7,152 nucleotides of DNA from positions 1 through 7,152 of the forward strand of contig JAFGKO010000285.1 of the NCBI GenBank assembly GCA_016928525.1. Direction: 5' to 3'. Position 1 is the first letter of the stretch; each line of letters begins with the position of its first letter. The stretch comes from Anaerolineales bacterium (lineage in GTDB: Bacteria > Chloroflexota > Anaerolineae > Anaerolineales > Villigracilaceae). Below the pieces are notes generated by a model, which was not told the origin of the DNA, did no database searches, and worked only from the letters and a program-made list of their open reading frames with translations. The position numbers and the translations under genes were made by a program. Below, piece by piece: positions 1 to 4,199 of this stretch.

Positions 1-62
1 TGCTTTCAATGCAATTTTGTCTAACTGCAGGCTAAAGCCTGTTGTCATCCTTTCATCCCAAA

Positions 63-74
63 ACACAATTGTGT
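63..74. repeat. 12-bp perfect palindrome ACACAATTGTGT
   Basis: The sequence ACACAATTGTGT is perfectly self-complementary. It could be a dimeric regulator's operator or the base of a small hairpin. A related TTGTG...CACAA inverted repeat occurs about 60 bp downstream, so a regulator recognising TTGTG-type half-sites might bind both. No gene to be regulated is visible directly downstream, so the function is unknown. Confidence 0.35.
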
Positions 75-126
75 AAGGTAATCAGTGTGTAAGATTAATT
101 TCGAAATGGGGTTTGTCTTTATGAGG

Positions 127-155
127 TTGACATTGTGTTTTGTCACAAATCTTTG
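127..155 (+). promoter_or_regulatory. Possible promoter with overlapping inverted repeats
   Basis: A perfect -35-like TTGACA lies at 127-132. The -10 position 17 bp downstream (150-155, TCTTTG) is a poor match, so promoter activity is doubtful. Two inverted repeats overlap the spacer: TGACA (128-132) with TGTCA (141-145), and TTGTG (133-137) with CACAA (144-148). The second loosely resembles CRP/FNR-family half-sites but has the wrong spacing for the classical CRP consensus. If used, a rightward transcript would end at the terminator at 260-297, giving a short non-coding RNA of roughly 100-130 nt. Confidence 0.2.
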
Positions 156-259
156 GAGTTCAAGCGGATTGAAAGAGGAGCATTGAGTTTTCAGTATTGA
201 TGAGTCAGCCGCTTTTTTCAGGTTGCCTACAAGGCGTCCTCAGAAACCGTCCTTTCATG

Positions 260-297
260 AGCGCCCCAGATGTTATCATTCGGGGCGTTGTTTTTTT
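260..297 (+). terminator. Rho-independent terminator, rightward
   Basis: The arms AGCGCCCC (260-267) and GGGGCGTT (282-289) form an 8-bp stem with one G-U pair around a 14-nt loop, followed by G and a run of seven T (291-297). This is a classical intrinsic terminator for rightward transcription. The gene or RNA it serves is not visible in the window: it is either a short RNA starting near 130 or something that decayed or lies outside the left edge. Confidence 0.7.
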
Positions 298-396
298 GGA
301 AAACCGCCCTTCTCGTCTCCCCGCGGCACAAAATCCGTAAAAACCTTGGTAGCTATTAAACACAAAGCAGGCGTGCTGCCTTCAGACGCCGTTCAC

Positions 397-417
397 GGCT
401 CCCAACGAGCCTTATTT
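397..417 (+). terminator. Small hairpin with T-rich tail facing the transposase 3' end
   Basis: GGCTC (397-401) and GAGCC (407-411) form a 5-bp stem with loop CCAAC, followed by TTATTTT on the + strand. It would stop rightward, antisense transcription entering the leftward transposase gene from its 3' side. Insertion sequences often carry such insulation, but the stem is short. Overlapping alternative pairings exist nearby (GCCG 388-391 with CGGC 396-399; GGCGT 370-374 with ACGCC 386-390), so the fold is uncertain. Confidence 0.35.
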
Positions 418-428
418 TCTTCTCCCCC

Positions 429-1805
429 TTACAATGGGATCAGTTGATACCCCAACTTCGCCGCCTTCTTCTTCATGTACTTCACTTGCTGGGCTTCATA
501 TTGCTTTTGATATTCGTTCACACTCAACGGGTCATATTCCACTTTGTACTTAAGCATTTTGTACACCACTCGTGCCATGGCGTGGGCTGTTGCCACCGTT
601 GCTTGCGCTGGTCCCAACCGTGACCGCAATCGCCGATACAACACTCCAAATGGACAGTCCGCCTTCTTCACCGATTGTGCCGCCATCCTGAACGCCTGCC
701 CCGCCCGGTTCTTTGTCTTGAGTGTTTTGTTATTCAACACCTTGCCCCCGGAAATATCGTGCTTGGGCGCCAGCCCCAGTCATGAACTGAAATGTTTCTC
801 GGTCGGAAACTTCTCCCCGACGTTGCTCCCCACCTCCATTGTCACCGTTTGCGCCAGCGATACCCCAAACCCATCCACCAGGCTCACATCCACTCCATTG
901 ATCCGATACAAATGCTCGCGGATCTCCCTGGCCTCCTTTGGCGCATTTTTGCTATGCGCGTGTCGCTTCTTGTCCGGCACCACCGGCAGTTCCCTGCTCG
1001 CCCAATCCGTGCGCGTCATTCCATACTGCCGATTGATCTCTGCGTCACAGGCTTCCATCTTTTCCGTGTAGAAATCATACAACTCCAGCGATTGTTGCAA
1101 TACGTATAAATGCTCTTCCCGCCACGTTCCCGTCAGCGCTTTGGCAATTTCCTCTTCGCTCTGCTTGCAGCCTGGGTCTCGGAAACTCGCCAATTGTTCT
1201 GGATCCCGAAGCCCTACCACAATCGCGCCGATGATCTTTTGCCCTGTCACTCCCATCACATCCGTGACCGCCTGCATCACCTGAATGTTCATTTGCAAGA
1301 GCGCCTTTTGCATATGCTGGATATGTGGCGCGCGATGTTCCACTAATTGCGCCCGATGACGCAGCAGCGTCCGCAGCGCCACCAAATCTCCCTGCGGGCG
1401 GAACGACCCTTTCAGCAGTCCATAACTATGCAGCGTCTGGATCCACTGCGCATCCTCCACATCCGTCTTTTGCCCCGCTACTTTCCGCAATGACCGCGAA
1501 CTGATTAGCAGACATTCAAATCCCTGCCTCTCCAGTTCCTCGAATAACGGAATCCAATACACCCCCGTGCTTTCCATTGCCACCGTCTTTACACCATGCT
1601 CACCAAACCACTCGCAAATCGCTTGCAAGTCCACGGTATAGTTCCCAAATGCCCTCACCAATTGGACCTCATCTCCCCCGGACACACAGGCTACGATCTC
1701 TGTCGCTCCAATGTCTACTCCGGCTGCATCCAGATTCACTTTGCTCAACCCATCAAATGGGCGTGTCTCTTCCATCCCCCGTGTCCGTTTGCCTTTCTTT
1801 CTCAT
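429..1805 (-). pseudogene. IS110-family transposase broken by an in-frame TGA
   Basis: This is a DEDD recombinase of the IS110 family, which moves its element using a guide (bridge) RNA. The N-terminal RuvC-like domain is complete: D31 in AAGVDIG, E78 in VAMESTGVYWIPLFEEL, and D115/D118 in GQKTDVEDAQW, followed by the family signature LHSYGLLKGSFRP. A helical connector (about 140-290) leads to the Tnp domain (about 295-458). Codon 342 is TGA (782-780) after EKHFSS. The same frame then continues without a shift as LGLAPKHDISGGKVL for 116 more codons to TAA at 431-429. Relatives read SWLGL here, so one TGG-to-TGA change explains the break. The serine of ISGG (about residue 352), probably the catalytic one, lies beyond the stop, so the 341-residue product should be inactive. 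The full length would be 458 residues, normal for this subgroup. Start ATG 1805 has AAGGAG seven bases upstream. Rare readthrough (TGA followed by C) is possible but unproven. Confidence 0.88.
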
Positions 1806-1811
1806 GTTTTA

Positions 1812-1817
1812 CTCCTT
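1812..1817 (-). promoter_or_regulatory. Ribosome binding site of the transposase
   Basis: On the minus strand AAGGAG precedes ATG 1805 by six to seven bases. This supports the chosen start, which gives an N-terminal basic stretch (RKKGKRTR) before the first RuvC-like strand. Confidence 0.6.
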
Positions 1818-1835
1818 GTTTTAGATAGACAGAAC

Positions 1836-2128
1836 CCGGTCACTTATTGGGGATTAGCTTCCTCATCGGGGTCCTTGCCCCCTTGCCTCCAGTGTATAAA
1901 TCAATTTGACCGGTAACCACGGTGCACCTCGGGGCTGCGTCTTTGCGTGCCTCCACTGCTTTGTACGGCTTGTTGTTCTGTCCGCTTGTCCCCCGTTCTT
2001 CGGGGGATTCGGAGTATACTTTGCTTGGCCGTCGAGCTTGTCGAGATGCATCTGCTGGACGGTTTCTCGCGTGAAAAATGAGCCCCGCTCTTTCGTGGTG
2101 CACCCCGTCCCCACTACGTGGGTCGGGG
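1836..2128 (-). ncRNA. Candidate IS110 bridge RNA / structured leader
   Basis: IS110-group elements encode a guide RNA in the non-coding end upstream of the transposase, and this segment sits exactly there. Read on the minus strand it shows, in order: a hairpin at 2128-2103 (CCCCG/CGGGG outside and CCCAC/GTGGG inside, loop GTA); a hairpin near 2014-1981 with inner stem CCCCCG/CGGGGG and outer stem TCCG/CGGA, separated by an asymmetric internal loop (AAT opposite ACAAG); and a 7-bp stem CCGGTCA/TGACCGG (1907-1913 with 1836-1842) enclosing about 64 nt that contains GGGG/CCCC pairing. The palindrome GGTGCACC occurs twice, at 2097-2104 and 1921-1928, and could close the middle part. Internal loops are where bridge RNAs recognise target and donor DNA. 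Two minus-strand reading frames are open across much of it (2103-1840 and 2114-1863) but look non-coding. No clear promoter was found. Exact ends and guide segments are not determinable from one copy. Confidence 0.4.
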
Positions 2129-2140
2129 CGATCTGCGCGG

Positions 2141-2191
2141 ACCCTTCGACAAGGTCTCGATAAACTCGACCACCAGCTCAGGACAGGCCCC
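2141..2191 (+). repeat. Composite dispersed repeat
   Basis: The segment starts with CCCTTCGACAAG (2142-2153) and ends with GCTCAGGACAGGCCCC (2176-2191). From memory these two halves normally adjoin as a dispersed intergenic repeat. Here they are separated by about 22 bp, GTCTCGATAAACTCGACC plus CACCA, which is itself similar to another common TCGA-rich intergenic repeat. The block lies immediately beyond the presumed left end of the IS110 element. The octamer TCGACAAG at 2146-2153 also occurs on the other strand inside the IS leader (2037-2044). Confidence 0.45.
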
Positions 2192-2211
2192 GCAAAAACC
2201 GAGTGACAAGC

Positions 2212-2247
2212 GGGCGGGAAGAGATTATGTTCCGCCCTTTTTTAATT
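2212..2247 (+). terminator. Rho-independent terminator, rightward
   Basis: GGGCGG (2212-2217) pairs with CCGCCC (2232-2237), extended by AA/TT around one bulged G, with loop GAGATTATG, followed by TTTTTTAATT (2238-2247). It is a strong intrinsic terminator for rightward transcription. No intact gene lies upstream on this strand; it may be the remnant end of a unit displaced by the insertion sequence. In its present place it insulates the radical SAM gene from transcription coming from the IS side. Confidence 0.7.
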
Positions 2248-2338
2248 CTCCCAACGCAAGAGCAACATCCTCAAGCGATACAGCGAGAAACTATCGAAAT
2301 GCTATGATTCAGCTATCAAATGAGTGTCCAGCGCCTAC

Positions 2339-2409
2339 TAATCAAAAGAATACCCATCTATTCGGGCTATAATGGATATAACCTAAAAACGATAAGCGTA
2401 ATCAAAAGA
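2339..2409 (+). repeat. Direct repeat TAATCAAAAGA, two copies 60 bp apart
   Basis: TAATCAAAAGA is identical at 2339-2349 and 2399-2409, one on each side of the TATAAT at 2368. A 60-bp spacing is close to a whole number of helical turns, which would put two bound proteins on similar faces of the DNA. Chance in AT-rich DNA is a real alternative. Confidence 0.3.
2368..2373 (+). promoter_or_regulatory. Candidate -10 box TATAAT for the radical SAM gene
   Basis: This is a perfect -10 hexamer 187 bp upstream of the start codon and downstream of the terminator at 2212-2247. The sequence 17-18 bp upstream (around 2344-2350, AAAAGAA) does not resemble a -35 box, so an activator would be needed, or the match is chance. 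The repeated TAATCAAAAGA motif overlaps the expected -35 position. Confidence 0.35.
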
Positions 2410-2418
2410 GTTCAACGT

Positions 2419-2443
2419 CCGTTTCCTAAAAAATGGGAAACGG
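2419..2443 (+). other. Leader hairpin CCGTTTCC/GGAAACGG
   Basis: An 8-bp perfect stem (2419-2426 with 2436-2443) closes a 9-nt A-rich loop. It has no T-run after it, so it is not an intrinsic terminator. It lies in the presumed untranslated leader of the radical SAM gene and could affect RNA stability or bind a factor. Confidence 0.4.
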
Positions 2444-2507
2444 CAGGGGGAATAGATAGCAGGCAAAAACGACTACGAACGTCGCGCAAATAGACTATCA
2501 AGGACTC

Positions 2508-2533
2508 GGCTAAAAACTCTTGAGTTTGCAGCC
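2508..2533 (+). other. Leader hairpin just upstream of the ribosome binding site
   Basis: AAACTC (2514-2519) and GAGTTT (2522-2527) form an inner arm, and GGCT (2508-2511) with AGCC (2530-2533) an outer arm. The structure ends 16 bases before the Shine-Dalgarno at 2550, so it does not mask it. The inner loop of two bases is too tight to form exactly as drawn and would open by one pair. Confidence 0.3.
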
Positions 2534-2549
2534 TTGACCAACCCTACCT

Positions 2550-2556
2550 GGAGGAG
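2550..2556 (+). promoter_or_regulatory. Strong Shine-Dalgarno GGAGGAG of the radical SAM gene
   Basis: GGAGGAG ends three bases before ATG 2560 (five bases from the GGAGG core), which fixes the start and predicts efficient initiation. Confidence 0.75.
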
Positions 2557-2559
2557 AAA

Positions 2560-4038
2560 ATGAAAGCCCTGTTGATTTACCCTGAATTTCCGGATACGTT
2601 TTGGAGCTTTAAGCACGCCCTGAAATTCATCCGTAAGCAAGCTTCCCTGCCGCCCTTAGGTTTGTTGACTGTGGCAGCCATGCTGCCCTCGCACTGGGAA
2701 AAACGACTGGTTGATTTGAACGTCAGGAAACTCAACGAACAGGACCTGGCCTGGGCCGATATGGCTTTCATCAGCGCCATGGCCATCCAACGCAATTCAG
2801 CCCAACAGGTCATCGCGCGCTGCAAAGCCGCCGGGCTTAAAGTCGTGGCCGGGGGGCCGCTCTTTACCGCCGAACCCGACCAGTTCTCGGACGTGGACCA
2901 TTTCATCCTGAATGAAGCGGAACTGACCCTGCCGCCGTTCCTGAGCGACCTGGAGGCAAGCTGTACGCAGCGAGTCTACACAAGCAGCGAATTTCCGGAC
3001 ATCCGGAATACCCCCGCCCCGTTATGGGAACTTCTCGAGATAAAACACTACGCCACCATGGCCATCCAGTATTCGCGCGGCTGCCCCTTCGATTGCGAGT
3101 TTTGCAACATCACCGTGCTCTTCGGCCATAGGCCGCGCGTCAAGACCGCCGGGCAGATCATCCGCGAATTGGATGAGCTTTACCAGCTTGGCTGGCGCTC
3201 GGGCGTGTTTTTCGTCGACGATAACTTTATCGGGAACAAAAAACATCTCAAGGAAAACCTGTTGCCTGCGTTGATCGAATGGCGTAAGGATAAAACCGGG
3301 ATGACCTTCCATACCGAGGTATCCATCAATCTGGCTGATGATGAAGAGCTAATGAACCTGATGGCTCAAGCAGGATTCAATATGGTTTTCATCGGGGTCG
3401 AAACGCCCGATGACGAAAGCCTGATCGAATGCAATAAAAAGCAAAACCGCCGCCGGGACATGATCGAGGATATAAAACGCATCCAACGCAGCGGCATGCA
3501 GGTCCAGGGCGGCTTTATCATCGGCTTTGACAGCGACACCCCCTCGATTTTCCAGAAGCAGATCGAGTTCATCCAAAAGAGCGGCATTGTGACCGCCATG
3601 GTCGGTTTGCTGCAAGCGCCGATCGGCACCAGACTCTATGAAAGACTAAAACATGAGGGCCGTCTGCTGAGCGCATTCTCAGGTGACAACGTGGACGGCA
3701 CCACCAATATCATCCCGAAGATGAATCTGGATGTACTTCAGAAGGGCTACAAAACTGTCGTCAATTATCTGTATGCGCCCAAAAATTACTATGCGCGTGT
3801 CAGGACCTTTTTGAAGGAGTACAAAGCGCCCAAGGTCAAGTTCGCGTTTGATTTCGAATATATCCTGGCTTTCTTCCGCTCGATCATCCAACTGGGGATT
3901 ATCGACAAAGAACGCGCCCACTACTGGAAACTTTTCTTCTGGACGCTCTTCCGCCGCCCCAGGTTGTTTCCGTTAGCCATAGCCTTCTCCATCTACGGCT
4001 ACCATTTCCGTCAGGTGTGTAGCTTACATATTGTCTGA
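2560..4038 (+). CDS. B12-binding-type radical SAM protein, DUF4070-like C-terminus
   Basis: This 492-residue enzyme is predicted to cleave S-adenosylmethionine at a [4Fe-4S] cluster and start radical chemistry. Residues 1-130 form a Rossmann-like cobalamin-binding-type domain (PPLGLLTVAAMLP at 31-43, VVAGGPLFT at 95-103, HFILNEAE at 114-121). I see no DxHxxG motif, so cobalamin would bind without a protein histidine ligand, as in other members of this class. The radical SAM core (about 165-350) has the cluster motif C175-PFD-C179-EF-C182 in SRGCPFDCEFC, then FFVDDNFIGNKK (217-228), IGVETPD (278-284) and GGFIIGFDSDTP (317-328). The tail (about 355-485) looks like DUF4070, ending in the basic FRRPRLFPLAIAFSIYGYHF. 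The hopanoid C-2 methylase HpnP belongs to the same broad group but is usually longer; I cannot assign its substrate. No partner gene is adjacent, and the neighbour converges. The last residues CSLHIV look non-conserved. Confidence 0.88.
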   Translation: MKALLIYPEFPDTFWSFKHALKFIRKQASLPPLGLLTVAAMLPSHWEKRLVDLNVRKLNEQDLAWADMAFISAMAIQRNSAQQVIARCKAAGLKVVAGGPLFTAEPDQFSDVDHFILNEAELTLPPFLSDLEASCTQRVYTSSEFPDIRNTPAPLWELLEIKHYATMAIQYSRGCPFDCEFCNITVLFGHRPRVKTAGQIIRELDELYQLGWRSGVFFVDDNFIGNKKHLKENLLPALIEWRKDKTGMTFHTEVSINLADDEELMNLMAQAGFNMVFIGVETPDDESLIECNKKQNRRRDMIEDIKRIQRSGMQVQGGFIIGFDSDTPSIFQKQIEFIQKSGIVTAMVGLLQAPIGTRLYERLKHEGRLLSAFSGDNVDGTTNIIPKMNLDVLQKGYKTVVNYLYAPKNYYARVRTFLKEYKAPKVKFAFDFEYILAFFRSIIQLGIIDKERAHYWKLFFWTLFRRPRLFPLAIAFSIYGYHFRQVCSLHIV

Positions 4039-4043
4039 GAAGT

Positions 4044-4088
4044 GAAGAGCGGACCGGCGGTCAACTAGTCCGCTCTTTCAGTTAATTT
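4044..4088 (+). terminator. Intrinsic terminator of the radical SAM gene
   Basis: AAGAGCGGAC (4045-4054) pairs perfectly with GTCCGCTCTT (4068-4077) around a 13-nt loop, followed by the moderately T-rich TCAGTTAATTT. It starts six bases after the TGA stop (4036-4038), which also confirms that TGA is a true stop in this genome. For the opposite gene the minus-strand tail is not T-rich, so it should act in one direction only. Confidence 0.7.
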
Positions 4089-4199
4089 CCAAAGTTTCGC
4101 CAGTAACTGTAGGGTGGGTTGGTAACCCGCCGAAGGGCGGATTTGTCGGGCTAAAAGCCCGACCTACGGGTATAAGTCTATTTCCAAAGTATTGCCAGT
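4085..4199. repeat. Imperfect direct repeat bracketing the cloverleaf element
   Basis: ATTTCCAAAGT followed by GCCAGT appears at 4085-4104 and again at 4180-4199, with only the three to four bases between the two blocks differing. The right copy is the 3' end of the peptidase gene (minus strand, encoding ...LAILWK then TAG). The left copy would encode LAKLWK on the minus strand. The cloverleaf repeat lies between them, so the gene end has been duplicated around the inserted element. Confidence 0.65.
4107..4169. repeat. Palindromic cloverleaf-shaped intergenic repeat
   Basis: Outer arms CTGTAGG (4107-4113) and CCTACGG (4163-4169) enclose three hairpins: GGGTT/AACCC (4116-4120 with 4124-4128), CGCC/GGCG (4128-4131 with 4136-4139) and an 8-bp perfect arm in GTCGGGCTAAAAGCCCGAC (4145-4163). 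Neighbouring stems share a base at some joints, so they compete slightly. From memory, GTAGG...GGGCTAAAAGCCC...CCTAC elements are dispersed repeats in Anaerolineae-type genomes. It could serve as the 3' structure for the leftward peptidase transcript. It is not a tRNA. Confidence 0.6.

Larger units (their letters stand above)
1..259. other. AT-rich left flank without a convincing gene
   Basis: No reading frame here resembles a known protein. The only frame open from the window edge stops at 74-76 after 24 codons and is not recognisable, so a gene tail from outside cannot be excluded. The stretch holds a short hairpin (28-33 CAGGCT, 36-41 AGCCTG), a 12-bp palindrome (63-74), an inverted repeat near a TTGACA hexamer (127-148), and a purine-rich Shine-Dalgarno-like GAGGAG at about 175-180. 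A 46-codon frame from ATG 200 follows that motif, but it runs through the terminator hairpin at 260-289 and has no recognisable content. The base composition is clearly more AT-rich than the genes to the right. Confidence 0.5.
397..2130 (-). mobile_element. IS110-family insertion sequence, boundaries approximate
   Basis: The element is recognised from its transposase (429-1805, minus strand) and from a long structured non-coding segment upstream of it. IS110-family elements have no long terminal inverted repeats and usually make no target duplication, so the ends cannot be fixed from one copy; the coordinates only bracket the transposase, the small hairpin after it and the structured leader. 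The transposase-proximal leader with little sequence after the stop codon fits the IS110 group, with guide RNA at the left end, better than the IS1111 group. The transposase reading frame carries a nonsense codon, so this copy is probably immobile unless helped in trans. It lies between two rightward terminators (260-297 and 2212-2247), so insertion into intergenic DNA is likely. Confidence 0.75.
2248..2559 (+). other. AT-rich upstream/leader region of the radical SAM gene
   Basis: There are about 310 bp without a gene. The region contains a perfect TATAAT (2368-2373), an 11-bp direct repeat 60 bp apart (2339-2349, 2399-2409), related CTATCGAAATG/CTATCAAATGA motifs at 2291 and 2313, and two hairpins (2419-2443, 2508-2533) between the candidate promoter and the ribosome binding site. 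I looked for a cobalamin riboswitch, which would fit a B12-type enzyme, and saw no recognisable B12-box. The density of short repeats and hairpins suggests regulation, but no known regulator site can be named. Confidence 0.45.

Noticed and set aside
195..250. Hammerhead-like TTGATGAG ... AGAAAC sequence
   Set aside because: The core should read CTGATGA...GAAA with stem II closing G-C; here the first base and the closing pair do not fit and no stems I/III are formed.
200..340. 46-codon frame from ATG 200 behind a GAGGAG
   Set aside because: The spacing from the Shine-Dalgarno is about 20 bases, the frame crosses a strong terminator, and the peptide is unrecognisable.
780..782. Genome-wide reading of TGA as tryptophan
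   Set aside because: The radical SAM gene ends in TGA directly followed by a terminator hairpin, and the 939-residue gene uses no in-frame TGA.
544..1071. A 175-codon + strand frame opposite the transposase
   Set aside because: It overlaps, antisense, the conserved transposase domain and has no ribosome binding site or family resemblance.
1840..2114. Two overlapping minus-strand frames of 87 and 83 codons upstream of the transposase
   Set aside because: They cover the structured leader, have low-complexity basic content with no domain, and the + strand is also open there, as expected for GC-rich non-coding DNA.
2248..2559. Cobalamin riboswitch before the B12-type radical SAM gene
   Set aside because: No B12-box or the expected multi-stem core could be found in the leader.
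4107..4169. Cloverleaf fold as a tRNA gene
   Set aside because: It has no TTC-type T-loop, no anticodon arm with a seven-base loop and only 63 nt; the hairpin loops are three to four bases, so it is a palindromic repeat.
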